A stretch of DNA of 64,000 nucleotides from Paenibacillus shirakamiensis (GCF_017874255.1 NZ_JAGGLD010000001.1:682001-746000); one strand, 5' to 3'. Counted from the stretch's first letter, positions 9,290-20,613 are shown. Notes: generated by a model not told the origin, from the sequence alone. A program made the numbers and translations.

Positions 9290-10834
9290 TTACTGAGACA
9301 ATCCTACAGATTTTCCATCGAGGTTCCAAGCGGAACTAATCGGAACGCCTAGGTAGTTCAGTGCAGTTACCATAACGTCAGCTTGATTGACGGTTCCCGT
9401 CAATTGGCCTTTCGTAGTTCCAGGACCGTTCGCAATATAGAAGATGGTCCGTTCTTCGGCACTGTTTCCACCGTGACCTGTAAGTTTGCCTCCATGGTCT
9501 GTGGATAATAAAATGAGCCATTCTTCTTGGTTGTAAGTACTGCGGCTCTTGATCGCACTTAGAATCGTACCGATCTGACCATCTACAGTATGAATAGCAT
9601 TCTTATATTGGGAAATGATCGGGCTAAATCCATACGAATGACCTGCTTCATCTACACCATCGAAATCTATAAAAGTGAAATCGGGATTACCATTTTTGAT
9701 AAGGTTAACTGTAGATGAAGTCACATCTGCATCGGAAGCTGCATTAATCTCCTGGTCAATGCCATCTACTAGATTCGTATTAATCGGTGCCCAATTCACA
9801 ATAGACGCGGTGTTGAGTGTAGGTTTGTATTGTTCCGCACGCTTCATTAACGAAGGATACGTTCCGAACTGACTCCCTGCCCAAGTGTTGTCTTTTACAC
9901 CATGCTTGGTATACCATACGCCAGTATGCATAGTGGACCAACCTGTCGCACTCCATGTGTAATTCGTATTCGCTTGTGCATTCCAGCTATATGCTCCCCC
10001 GGCAGCGAGAGCATCAATATTTGGTGCATCCGCGGCTTGTATAGCATCGGGACGTGTTCCATCGATGCCAATTACAAGTACTTTGCGCTTAGAACCACTC
10101 GGAGGCTGAGGAATCGCATTGTATTGAGCCAGAACTTCATCAGAAGTAAGGACACGCTTGTAAATTTGTAATTCATCTAACTTGGCTTTCAGTGGTGAAC
10201 TGTAAGTTCCTGTGCTATCTTGAGCAATACGAGTGCTGAACGAGGTATCAATCGTGCCCGTTTTGGTTGCAATGGACGCACTTGCAGCAAGTGTCCCGTC
10301 TTTATAAAGATTCGCATTACCATCCCGATCTTGAGTTACTGTAACCAAGTGCCATCCTCCATCGGCAGCTCCTGGGATATAAGCATCCGAGCGGGATTGG
10401 CCAGCGGGTGTATAATTCCACTTGATAGATCCATTGGCTTGCAGCGCGATAACCCAGCCTGGATTAGCTCCACTAGCCCAGTTCTTGTTCCCAATAACCA
10501 CCGCATCTCCACTAACGGGGCTATCGGCTTGTAACCAGAAAGAGACGGAGTAATCCGTTGTGCCCCCAAATGTAGTGGCAGCCGTTTTCCCGAGATCCAA
10601 GTATTGCCCTGCTTGACTAAATTGAATGGCCTGTCCTGATTTTCCCGCTACATAAGTGGGGCTGCCTGTTACCGTCACAGGGGTGCTGCTGCTCGAAGTA
10701 TCCGTCGTGTTGCCTTCAAATTTCAACTGCACTACAGCATCACTAGGTACGGTAGCTGCTCTTGCAGGCAGGGTTGGGAGGATTCCCCCAAGTACAATAG
10801 CCACGGCTGCAAACTTTAGAAAACGGTGATTCAT
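9290..10834 (-). CDS. Secreted LamG domain plus type I phosphodiesterase/alkaline phosphatase-like protein
   Basis: A 514-residue exported protein. Residues 1-26 form a signal peptide ending ARA. Residues about 31-240 form a LamG/concanavalin-like lectin domain (LKFEGNTTDTSSS, AKLDELQIYKRVLTSDEV). Residues about 250-514 belong to the nucleotide pyrophosphatase/phosphodiesterase superfamily: metal Asp in VIGIDGTRPD (near 256), nucleophile region WSATGWSTMHTG, FIDFDGVDEAGHSYG, and STDHGGKLTGHGG. An AAGGAGGG ribosome site precedes the ATG. It probably cleaves phosphodiester or phosphate ester substrates outside the cell, with the LamG part binding carbohydrate. Substrate unknown. Confidence 0.85.
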   Translation of the reverse strand: MNHRFLKFAAVAIVLGGILPTLPARAATVPSDAVVQLKFEGNTTDTSSSSTPVTVTGSPTYVAGKSGQAIQFSQAGQYLDLGKTAATTFGGTTDYSVSFWLQADSPVSGDAVVIGNKNWASGANPGWVIALQANGSIKWNYTPAGQSRSDAYIPGAADGGWHLVTVTQDRDGNANLYKDGTLAASASIATKTGTIDTSFSTRIAQDSTGTYSSPLKAKLDELQIYKRVLTSDEVLAQYNAIPQPPSGSKRKVLVIGIDGTRPDAIQAADAPNIDALAAGGAYSWNAQANTNYTWSATGWSTMHTGVWYTKHGVKDNTWAGSQFGTYPSLMKRAEQYKPTLNTASIVNWAPINTNLVDGIDQEINAASDADVTSSTVNLIKNGNPDFTFIDFDGVDEAGHSYGFSPIISQYKNAIHTVDGQIGTILSAIKSRSTYNQEEWLILLSTDHGGKLTGHGGNSAEERTIFYIANGPGTTKGQLTGTVNQADVMVTALNYLGVPISSAWNLDGKSVGLSQ

Positions 10835-11566
10835 ATTATTAATTCCCTCCTTAAGGTAAGTTCACTTTTGATTATGAAAGCCATTTGTTAGTTAAAGATG
10901 ATAAGAAATTCATCATAATGATAAAGTGCTAATAAATGTAAAACTTTAATTTCATACGCATTTATTATTACAGTAATGAAAGTAATGTATGTCCATAGAA
11001 ATGAATTTGAACTTCTTCATGATTTGTATCAGAGGCAGAGTAATCTGAAGGGTATATCAAAGAGCTGTTCATCCATATTCTGATTATAAAATCCAAAGAC
11101 GATAGCAGTGGAATTGAAATGTCTCTTTGTTTGGTTTGGACAGAGATAGAAGGGTCTATGATGGAGGTGTTTATAAGGGAGTATGAACTCAAAGACATGC
11201 AATCATAATATAAAGTAATTTACATAACAAGTAATCGCGATGGAATGTGGGCACGCATGACGAAAGGCTGGTAAATATAGAAAGTCGCAAAGTTAAGTCT
11301 GAAATTAATTCTAATGTAGAAAGCGTTTTTTGTAGACAATTTCGGTGAGTAATGGAGTTAAGGTATTAATTATTTAGAATTGTAAATAGAGAAATAGGAA
11401 AAAGCCCTTCCGTTAGGAGGACTTTTATCCATGAACCTTTTTGTTTACATTAAAATGTTGACATCGCTTCATTTAGGTAGTTTTCTAGCCAAGAATTCCA
11501 TAGTCTTACCACAGTTTGTATATTCCTTATGAAACAAATGCTAATATTGAGTGTAGTAAAGGGTTG
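10835..11566. other. Long intergenic region without a convincing gene
   Basis: About 730 bp of AT-rich DNA between two leftward genes. I see no open frame with a ribosome site and family match. An imperfect hairpin with a T-tract near 11398-11430 (AAAGCCCTTCC/GGAGGACTTT) could be a terminator. Confidence 0.5.
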
Positions 11567-12001
11567 TTATACACTAGATTCCAGACTTTTGAGAAGATCG
11601 ATATGTTTCTTGTCGTGATCCAAAATATGTTGAATCAACTGAAGACTCTCCGGGTCAAGATCTCCTTTAACCATTTCCGCAGACCGATGTATGCCGTATT
11701 TATCCTCACCTTCGGCAACCACTTGAATAATTTCCTTCGTTGTATGGGGAGCAGTTAAGCTGCTGAAAAACCCTTGAACAGAACCAATCCATCCCTCATC
11801 ATCAACAGGAACACCACCTAAGTTCTGAATTCGCTCAGCAATAAGTTGTGCATGACGTTTATGATCCTGTTGAATATTTTGAAACTCTTTCTTAATCCTC
11901 GGATCTTCTAATTTTTCTATAAAGTGTTCGTACGAATGAATTCCCATATACTGACCCTTTAGAAATTCATTCAACTCTTTTACTACACTTTCCTTTGACA
12001 T
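11567..12001 (-). CDS. Ferritin-like domain protein (DUF2383-like)
   Basis: A 145-residue four-helix protein. Metal-ligand candidates appear in each helix: SYEHFIEKL, QQDHKRHAQLIAER, AEGEDKYGIHRSAE and HILDHDKKHIDLL. The spacing of Glu and His is that of ferritin-like proteins such as the DUF2383 group, probably involved in iron or oxidative stress or sporulation; the role is inferred. ATG 12001 is chosen since AAAGGAGG lies 7 bases upstream, whereas TTG 12007 is one base from it. Monocistronic. Confidence 0.8.
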   Translation of the reverse strand: MSKESVVKELNEFLKGQYMGIHSYEHFIEKLEDPRIKKEFQNIQQDHKRHAQLIAERIQNLGGVPVDDEGWIGSVQGFFSSLTAPHTTKEIIQVVAEGEDKYGIHRSAEMVKGDLDPESLQLIQHILDHDKKHIDLLKSLESSV

Positions 12002-12135
12002 GATCAAGCCTCCTTTTTAATTGTAGTATCTGAGTAAAATGAGAAAATATTCTAAAAAATATTTTAGTCTTAAGCTACTAAGTTAAATGAACTATTATTA
12101 TTATCCAATAAAGAACAAAAGAACGTGCATATATA

Positions 12136-12184
12136 AAAAGGGCTGCCGCTCAAGATCAGAATATTCTGATTTGAACAGTAACCC
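12136..12184 (-). terminator. Terminator downstream of gdhA
   Basis: Long imperfect hairpin whose core TCAGAATATTCTGA is a perfect palindrome and whose outer arms GGGCTGCCGCTCAA/TTGAACAGTAACCC pair partly; TTTTTATAT follows on the minus strand. Confidence 0.7.
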
Positions 12185-12231
12185 TCATATATTTAGCTTA
12201 AATATTTAGATTTTGAGTTGTGAAGAAAAGC

Positions 12232-14145
<1,914 letters not shown>

Positions 14146-14769
14146 ATGATTGAAAAAATTATGGAATTGAAATCTATATATCCGGATTATATTTGTGATT
14201 TTATTGTTGCAATCTGCATAGCTAGTCCTGAGGAATTTAGATATCAACTGAAAAAGGCAGAGAGTAACTCAAAAAGAAAAGATATTGGGAACTCTAAATA
14301 TAACTATTGGATAGCTGCCAATTTAACAGATATCAGATTTCGAGACAGTCTAAATCAAGGATTGTTTTCTTATTATTATTGCATGGCAAATCTGAGTTTA
14401 GTTCCAATCGATCAAATAGTATTTGAGCATTTTATCCCAAAATTGCAGGTGCCAGGCAATATCGTTTCAGCTTGTCGTCCTTGTGATAAATTTAAACATG
14501 ATAGAAATCCAGATGATTTCGTTAATATGATTAAAGATGAGAAAATAATTGAAAATGATAAGTATGTGAAAACAAAAGAACAAAAGAAGAAACTACTACA
14601 CTTCGCTCCTTTAGTAGCAAGTAGAACAGGGAATATGGAAATATGGAAAAACAAAATGATAGACATCGCTAAAGAGGATTATAAAATAGATTTTAGTATC
14701 ATGCACAATGGGCCAGTAAGATATCAATATGCAGCTTTATATAGGAAAAGATGGGGAATATATAAATGA
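14146..14769 (+). CDS. HNH nuclease-like protein
   Basis: A 207-residue protein with a beta-beta-alpha-metal (HNH/McrA-type) core: EHFIP (94-98), then N105, ACRPC (109-113) and KHDRNPDDF (117-125), matching the usual order [DE]HxxP...N...CxxC...K. The first His follows Glu rather than the more common Asp. N- and C-terminal regions are not recognisable. AGAAGAGG precedes the ATG. Its stop overlaps a following ATG (ATGA), suggesting a two-gene operon whose second member is now frameshifted. Such genes often belong to restriction or defence modules; that is inference. Confidence 0.65.
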   Translation: MIEKIMELKSIYPDYICDFIVAICIASPEEFRYQLKKAESNSKRKDIGNSKYNYWIAANLTDIRFRDSLNQGLFSYYYCMANLSLVPIDQIVFEHFIPKLQVPGNIVSACRPCDKFKHDRNPDDFVNMIKDEKIIENDKYVKTKEQKKKLLHFAPLVASRTGNMEIWKNKMIDIAKEDYKIDFSIMHNGPVRYQYAALYRKRWGIYK

Positions 14770-14904
14770 ATAATACATTAAGAGAGAAATACTCTTTTGA
14801 AAATAGAAGAAACTTTAATCAGGACAATTAACACTAAAAACATTACTGATTTAACAACAGAGACTGAATTGGCGAAGATAATTTTTGATACGTTATGGAT
14901 ATGA
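14766..14904 (+). pseudogene. Frameshifted partner of the HNH-like gene
   Basis: ATG 14766 overlaps the HNH stop by four bases, as in coupled operons, but the frame stops after 21 codons. Removing one T from the T-run at 14795-14798 joins it to a second frame reading to TGA 14902, giving about 45 residues including LKIEETLIRTINTKNITDL. The remainder downstream is also decayed. Function unknown. Confidence 0.35.
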
Positions 14905-15643
14905 TCGGGGTTAAATTAGATCAATTACATTGTCTAAAATAAGCTTTTGAAAATTTTTAAGGGGAAATTGAAAGTTATACTTACAAAATATGATCTACTA
15001 CATAAAGTGTTATTCATCTCTTAAGCTCGTAAATGTAATTAGTGAATAAGAAATCGTAATGAAGAACTGATTTTAGCTACAGATCTCCAAACTCTGTGTG
15101 AAGGATGACCGTGTAAGACCCTTAGTCATATTATGTTCTCAGTAAAATCATGAGGGAAGACTTACTCCGATATTTTCATATGATCGTCAATTTTATGAGT
15201 GGAATCCAGCTGCAAGTTCAACTGAATAGTCTAGCGATCCGAAAGTAACGTTTTAAGTCACATGAAAGTTAAAAATGAATAAGCGTTATGCGAAATGTCT
15301 CTAGACACGAATAATTAGAAACGAAGAGTCGCACATTCTAAAATAATGGGAAACCAGAATTATTTTTTCCAATGCTCATAAATGATATGGATGGCAAGAC
15401 ATTAGAGAATAATGATTATTATTTAATATTTCTAAATATAAGGCTTTTCCCAAACTGTCTGTAACGAGTGAAGTTAAGATTTGAAAATATACCCTTGGTC
15501 TGCCAGAAGTACTTTCCAGGAAATGAGTCAGGCAGATAATCGACTCTTTCTAAGTTATAAGTTATTAAAATGGAATCGAAGCGGTTAATAGGCAATATGA
15601 CCTGTAATCTAAATGTGAGAATTAAAATTAAAGAGGTGTAGTC
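14905..15643. other. Decayed non-coding stretch
   Basis: About 740 bp with stops in every frame. Short protein-like pieces remain, for example YDRQFYEWNPAASSTE at 15179-15226, directly followed by TAG. I read it as degraded genes of the accessory region, without identifiable family. Confidence 0.4.
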
Positions 15644-16186
15644 ATGGACAAAAAGATAAACCAAACGATTATTGAAGTTATTAAAGGAAATATTACGAAG
15701 TCTCAATTAGATTGTATAGTCAATGCTGCAAATACAAGTTTGCTTGGTGGTGGGGGAGTGGATGGAGCTATTCATCGTGTTGGAGGAAAGGCAATACTGG
15801 ATGAATGTATTAAAATTAGAAATAAACAAGGAAATTGTCCTGTGGGTGAGGCTGTAATTACAACAGGAGGAAACTTGAAAGCAAAATATGTGATTCATAC
15901 AGTTGGGCCCGTGTGGAAAGGTGGCAAGAACAATGAAGCTGAGAAACTAAAAGATTGTTATATGAATTGTATGAAACTAGCACAAAATAATCATATAAGA
16001 AGTATTTCCATTCCGAATATTAGTACTGGAATTTACAGCTACCCTAAGGTTGAAGCAGCTAATATAGCAATCCAATCCGTAATAGATTTTATAAGAAGAA
16101 ATAAATCGATGCTGCATGTTCAATTCGTCTGCTTTGATGAAGAGAATTATGAAATATACGAAGAAAAGTTAAAGAGATATGCGTAA
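15644..16186 (+). CDS. Macro domain protein (O-acetyl-ADP-ribose deacetylase family)
   Basis: A stand-alone macro domain of 180 residues that binds ADP-ribose or its derivatives and probably removes ADP-ribosyl or acetyl-ADP-ribose groups. Signature motifs are [20 protein letters not shown] (25-44) and [14 protein letters not shown] near residues 120-133, as in the MacroD/YmdB group, which has hydrolase activity. AAAGAGGTG precedes the ATG. Genes on either side are unrelated accessory genes; macro proteins in such regions sometimes counter ADP-ribosylating toxins, which is inference here. Confidence 0.92.
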   Translation: MDKKINQTIIEVIKGNITKSQLDCIVNAANTSLLGGGGVDGAIHRVGGKAILDECIKIRNKQGNCPVGEAVITTGGNLKAKYVIHTVGPVWKGGKNNEAEKLKDCYMNCMKLAQNNHIRSISIPNISTGIYSYPKVEAANIAIQSVIDFIRRNKSMLHVQFVCFDEENYEIYEEKLKRYA

Positions 16187-16243
16187 GATGTGTCCGACCA
16201 ATTCATATGTAGTGGACAAATAACAGCATAGAGAGGGTTAAAA

Positions 16244-16741
16244 ATGAAAAATCAAATTACGAAAAGCTTTAAGTTTACACTTCAATTTATCTTAGAAGCT
16301 AAGTTAAGAAATGTTATGCGAAAAAGTATATTTAAATATATATTAGCAATTCTTCTCATATATCTTGGAGTTGACCAGATATATAATTTTAGTAATGATA
16401 TGTTGGTTTTCACATTGTATTTAGTGTCTTTTTTAATATTAATAGGCTTTGTAATCATGCTTTCAGGAATTATTCAATATCAAGTTTTAAAAAGTAATAG
16501 TTGTAACATCACATTTACTGAAGATCATATAATTTTTAATTATAATAATCAAAGTGAAGATCAAGTGTATGACTGGAATTTGATTACTAGAGTACAATCG
16601 TCAAAAAATACTTATTACATAGATTTCAACAAAAAATATATAAAAGAGGTAGCTATACTTAGAAAAAACAGAATGAGTGAAGAGGAGAATAATACATTCA
16701 AGGAATGGATAACAAATAAGAAAAAAATAAGCGTCAATTAA
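16244..16741 (+). CDS. YcxB-like membrane protein
   Basis: A 165-residue protein with two membrane spans (about residues 28-46 and 53-78), then a soluble beta-rich C-terminal domain. The order (N-terminal helix pair, then FTEDHIIFNYNNQSEDQVYDWNLITRV, then RKNRMSEEENNTFKEWI) is that of YcxB-like proteins, whose function is unknown. GAGAGGG precedes the ATG. The codon use is AT-rich like its neighbours. Same strand as the macro gene, 57 bp downstream. Confidence 0.7.
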   Translation: MKNQITKSFKFTLQFILEAKLRNVMRKSIFKYILAILLIYLGVDQIYNFSNDMLVFTLYLVSFLILIGFVIMLSGIIQYQVLKSNSCNITFTEDHIIFNYNNQSEDQVYDWNLITRVQSSKNTYYIDFNKKYIKEVAILRKNRMSEEENNTFKEWITNKKKISVN

Positions 16742-16997
16742 TACGCATATGTAAATTGTAAATTGAATTATCAAGTATGAATAAATGCTAATAGGGAGTG
16801 AACGATAGAGTCAAAGCTATTTATTCCAGTTAACTGTTTTAGCGCTAGCATTTGTGCATAGTTGCATGCATTTATGCGGGGTATAAGTTATAAAATCAAA
16901 GATATGAGGACTATGGTAGAGCCAACAATCATTATTCTATATCATAAGACCTAATTATGAACAATTTCGCAATGATAAGAGAAATGGCGGTATAAAT

Positions 16998-17751
16998 ATG
17001 TTGAACTTCCCCCTTACTCACATGTTTATTAATAGTACTACTTTTGTTAGTTTTCATACTAATTCTATGGACTAGCAAACGACATAGTGACTCCTTGAAT
17101 ACAGCGTCCATTGAAATACACCCTAGTCTACTGAAGAACAACGAGGTTTTAACAGTGAGCGATGTTCCTGATTTCCCTATTGGTTTTGGATACAATAATC
17201 AATGGTATGCAATTAGTACGACCGATGTTATAGATGTTATAGAATTTCTCAAACTTGAGGAGGTACAGCTTTCGAACTGGGAGACAGGAATTAAAGCGGC
17301 AAATCAAGGGTATTATTTTCTCTCTCCTGCCATAAAAGGTTGGATAATGATCGTAAATTCACGAATGCCTGATATAAGTGTTGATAGTAAACATAATCCC
17401 ATAGAAACAACGAAGCGCTTAAGTGAAAAATATGGTCAAGCATTTTATTTTGGTACACATCGAGTAGTGGAATATCATGCATGGATAAAAGCTGTGGAGG
17501 GTCAGATTAAGAGAGCATATTGTTTTGTAGGAGAGGCTGGAGAAACATTACTTAACGAAGGAAAGCTGACACCCGAAGAGATTCATCATGGATTGTTGTA
17601 TACAGAATTAGATGTCGATGATCCACTCTTACCTAATGAAGAAAGTGTAATTCAACTAGCTAAAGCATGGTCTATAGATCCGCAGATGCAAGGCAAGGAG
17701 TACGATCTAGGAATTGGATTCATCGGAAGGATTCATGTTACTAAACCATAG
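16998..17751 (+). pseudogene. Unknown anchored protein with probable +1 frameshift
   Basis: From TTG 17044 an open frame gives 235 residues, but it has no ribosome site and begins inside a hydrophobic segment. An ATG at 16998 starts MLNF in another frame. Removing one C from the run of five C at 17009-17013 would fuse them and give a clean N-terminal anchor (PLLTCLLIVLLLLVFILILW). So the gene is either frameshifted or carries a sequencing error. The soluble part (IGFGYNNQWYAISTTDVIDV, SPAIKGWIMIVNSRMPD) matches no family I recognise; its compact acidic character recalls immunity-type proteins. Confidence 0.5.
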
Positions 17752-17773
17752 ATATTCAAAATGGAGGTTCTTG

Positions 17774-18235
17774 ATGAAGAAAAACAGTGTTTTTATGATA
17801 GTCTTATGGGTCGCCTCATTGACAACAATCGTTGCATGTAATTTACCAAACAATAATAAAAATGCAGCACCTGATATTGTAGCAACAACTAAAATTAAGC
17901 CAACTATTATCACAACATCTCAAGCAAAGTCTAACCTTAAAAGTTACAATCCCAACATCGGTGAAATCGTTAAGGGAGGTTCTGTTGTTCATAAGGAATT
18001 TAATGTTAATAAAGGCATCCAACAGTTTAAAATTTTAATGAAAAATTATAGTAGTCACCCCGTGAGTGTGAGCTTAACTCATAGAGATTCCGGTCAAATC
18101 TATTTCTCTAAGAAGATCCAAGGGAATAGTACATTGGATTGGAGAGATTATAATGAAGGTTATGAAAAGGGCATACCTGAGGGGAAATATATTCTTCAAT
18201 GGAGTGGAAGCGATTATGTGGTAAATGGAGAGTAA
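17774..18235 (+). CDS. Putative lipoprotein
   Basis: A 153-residue exported protein. MKKNSVFMIVLWVASLTTIVAC forms a lipoprotein signal peptide with Cys22 as the lipidated residue, followed by an Asn-rich linker and a beta-rich domain (INKGIQQFKI-like, SVSLTHRDSGQIYFSKK, GKYILQWSGS). GGAGG precedes ATG 17774; upstream in-frame ATGs lack a site. It starts 22 bp after the unknown anchored protein gene and is probably cotranscribed. Function unknown. Confidence 0.75.
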   Translation: MKKNSVFMIVLWVASLTTIVACNLPNNNKNAAPDIVATTKIKPTIITTSQAKSNLKSYNPNIGEIVKGGSVVHKEFNVNKGIQQFKILMKNYSSHPVSVSLTHRDSGQIYFSKKIQGNSTLDWRDYNEGYEKGIPEGKYILQWSGSDYVVNGE

Positions 18236-18295
18236 GCAGGAACTTTAGGTTCAACCATTGAAGATATTATGGATTAATTAAATTGTTCACTAAAG

Positions 18296-18323
18296 AAGCT
18301 CCCTTATATTAGGGGGGCTTTTT
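18296..18323 (+). terminator. Terminator of the lipoprotein gene
   Basis: AAGCTCCC pairs with GGGGGCTT across an 8-9 base loop and is followed by TTTTT. Confidence 0.75.
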
Positions 18324-18588
18324 AATATGATACTTTATTTGTTTTGAGTTTGATATTTTGATGATAGGAAATATAAGCATATATAATAAAATTTCAAATT
18401 TTTATTAATACCCACTTGACTGATATGAATTATAAGATTAATATAAGTTTATTAAATTATTTAACACTCATTAAATGAACACTAAACTAATTACATATGC
18501 CGATTGGACAGCCAAAGGCCCAGATGCGTTCACAAGTAGAACGATTCTGAGGTCTTTTTTGTCTTCTTTTGGACTAGGAAAGGAGCTT
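18324..18588. other. AT-rich leader upstream of the sulfotransferase operon
   Basis: Very AT-rich DNA. From 18475 an open frame continues in phase into the MarR gene (38 extra codons) but has no ribosome site, so I treat it as leader. No riboswitch was recognised. Confidence 0.4.
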
Positions 18589-19134
18589 ATGACTACATCG
18601 AACGAGTGGTTATTACTTGAAGAGATCGATTCATTGTTTCGCGCAACCGTTCGGAAATTCGTGAAGGAACGAGATAAGGTGACGGTGGAAGGAATTGCAC
18701 TTCCAGGTCTATTGATCTTAAGTAAAATTCTTCGCGATGGCGAGCAGAAGTTAAGTATGTTAGCTGAGCAATTAGATTTTACTTCCGGAGCCATCACAGC
18801 GCTGTGCGATAAGTTAGAAGCTAAAGGTTTCGCCGTCCGCAGACGTTTGCCGGAAGATCGTAGAAGTGTTCTTTTAGATATTACGCAAGAAGGCAAAGCC
18901 ATGATGGAGCGTAATCGTAACATTGGAATCCGCTGTATCACGCTTCTGTTCGAGGGCTTCTCCGCAGAGGAGCTTGAGGAGCAGAAGCATCTATACCAGC
19001 GTCTAATCCAGCAATTAGAACATTTTTCATCAACTTTATTATCCTTAGCCGAAGACAATGCGAAGAAACAAGAAGAGGCTAAGCCTACGTCGCAATCTGA
19101 GCTACACGAACATCGAAATTTCCTAAGTTATTAA
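18589..19134 (+). CDS. MarR family regulator of the sulfotransferase/ABC operon
   Basis: A 181-residue winged-helix protein. The DNA-binding unit runs from LLILSKILRDGEQKLSMLAEQL through TSGAITALCDKLEAKGF to the wing RRRLPEDRRSVLLDITQEGK. ATG 18589 follows AAAGGAG. It lies 33 bp upstream of the arylsulfotransferase gene on the same strand, so it probably autoregulates and controls the operon, perhaps responding to an aromatic ligand as many MarR proteins do; ligand and operator are not visible. Confidence 0.85.
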   Translation: MTTSNEWLLLEEIDSLFRATVRKFVKERDKVTVEGIALPGLLILSKILRDGEQKLSMLAEQLDFTSGAITALCDKLEAKGFAVRRRLPEDRRSVLLDITQEGKAMMERNRNIGIRCITLLFEGFSAEELEEQKHLYQRLIQQLEHFSSTLLSLAEDNAKKQEEAKPTSQSELHEHRNFLSY

Positions 19135-19167
19135 TTAGTACACAAAACTTATTGAGGAGTGAATGTC

Positions 19168-20613
19168 ATGGGACATCCTACAATTTATCCAACGGGAACT
19201 ACGGTGTATCTACCAGAGAAAGCATGGAGCGGGTATACCATTTTTCAAGCAGCAGAGCTTGGAGCATTATTAATTGATATGAGCGGCAAGGAAGTTCATT
19301 TGTGGAAGGGATTGCGTGGATTTCCGAACAAAATTTTACCCGGAGGATTTGTGTTTGGGAGCACGGCGGAGCGAGATCCGAAATATGGATTCCAAGATGA
19401 AGCCAATCTGGTGCAGGTGGACTGGGAGGGTAACATCGTCTGGAAATTTGATAAATATGAGTATATCGAAGATCCGGGACACGAAGCGCAGTGGATGGCT
19501 AGAGCTCATCATGATTTTCAGCGCGAGGGGAATCCCGTAGGCTATTATGCCCCGGATCAAGAACCTAGAACAGACGGCGGAAACACGTTGATTCTAGCAC
19601 ACAAGAACGTTCACAAACCGGAGATTTCCGATAAGGTGCTGTTGGATGACACAATAATTGAAGTGGATTATGCGGGGAATATCGTCTGGGAATGGGCAGT
19701 TAGTGATCATTTTGATGAACTAGGCTTTGATGAGAGTGCCAAAAATGTCTTGTTCCGTGACCCGAATGGCCGACACTTTGGCAACGACACGGGCGGAGAT
19801 TGGATGCATATTAACTCCATTTCGGCTGTAGGGCCTAACAAGTTCCATGATGCTGGAGATGAGCGGTTCCATCCGGACAACATTATCTGGGATGCGCGAG
19901 AGTCGAATATCATCGCGATTACGGATAAGAAAACGGGCAAGATCGTCTGGAAGCTCGGGCCGGATTACTCTCTTCCTGAGGTGAAGCACTTAGGCTGGAT
20001 TATCGGTCAACATCATGCTCACATTATTCCCAAAGGCTTGCCTGGAGAAGGAAATCTGTTGGTGTTCGATAATGGGGGATGGGGTGGATATGGTCAGCCT
20101 AACCCGTCTTCTCCTTATGGACAAAAGAACGCTTTACGCGATCACTCCCGAATTTTAGAAATCAATCCCGTTACGCTAGAGATTGCGTGGCAGTATACGC
20201 CAACCGAAGCTGGATTCCAAGCTCCACTTGACTCCTATCGATTCTATAGTCCTTATATTAGTTCTGCTCAGCGATTGCCCAATGGCAACACCTTGATAAC
20301 AGAAGGAGCGGACGGACGTGTATTTGAAGTGACGAAGGCGCATGAACTGGTGTGGGAATATATTTCTCCGTACAAAAACAAACGTAAGTCCAACATGGTC
20401 TACCGTGCTTACCGCGTGCCGTATGAGTGGATTCCGCAATTAGAGAAGCCGGTTGAAGAAGAGATCGCAGCCCTGAATGTAGCAGAATTTCGTGTACCGG
20501 GTGCAGCGGCTAAAGGCTCGGACTCCATTGTGACGATTGAAGGAACAGTGACGTTCGAAGAAGGAGCGCTGTGTGTTGCTCGCAGTGATGAGAGGCCAAG
20601 CGAGGCGAAATAG
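19168..20613 (+). CDS. Arylsulfotransferase (ASST) family protein
   Basis: A 481-residue beta-propeller-type protein of the ASST family, which in characterised members moves sulfate from one phenolic ester to another through a His intermediate. Repeated blades NIVWKFD, NIVWEWAVSDHF, KIVWKLGPDY and EIAWQYTP are visible, together with QHHAHIIPKG and GNTLITEGADGRVFEV; His residues in AHHDF and QHHAH are candidates for catalysis. No signal peptide, so probably cytoplasmic, unlike E. coli-type ASST. ATG 19168 lies 8 bases after GAGGAG. Followed by SsuABC-type genes, which suggests use of organosulfates as sulfur source. Confidence 0.8.
   Translation: MGHPTIYPTGTTVYLPEKAWSGYTIFQAAELGALLIDMSGKEVHLWKGLRGFPNKILPGGFVFGSTAERDPKYGFQDEANLVQVDWEGNIVWKFDKYEYIEDPGHEAQWMARAHHDFQREGNPVGYYAPDQEPRTDGGNTLILAHKNVHKPEISDKVLLDDTIIEVDYAGNIVWEWAVSDHFDELGFDESAKNVLFRDPNGRHFGNDTGGDWMHINSISAVGPNKFHDAGDERFHPDNIIWDARESNIIAITDKKTGKIVWKLGPDYSLPEVKHLGWIIGQHHAHIIPKGLPGEGNLLVFDNGGWGGYGQPNPSSPYGQKNALRDHSRILEINPVTLEIAWQYTPTEAGFQAPLDSYRFYSPYISSAQRLPNGNTLITEGADGRVFEVTKAHELVWEYISPYKNKRKSNMVYRAYRVPYEWIPQLEKPVEEEIAALNVAEFRVPGAAAKGSDSIVTIEGTVTFEEGALCVARSDERPSEAK

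Noticed and set aside
10968..11198. A leftward open frame of 76 codons
   Set aside because: No ribosome site, low-complexity Ser/Ile-rich text, no family resemblance.
11221..11330. Weak resemblance to a cyclic-di-GMP-I riboswitch (GAAAG, CGCAAAG and GTCTGAAA blocks)
   Set aside because: The conserved AGGGCAAACC and GGGTCTAAA parts are not intact and no gene follows in the right place. A covariance search with the GEMM-I model would settle it; a score above threshold would support it.
18471..19058. A long leftward open frame over the second MarR gene
   Set aside because: It is the reverse shadow of a gene with a clear winged helix and ribosome site.
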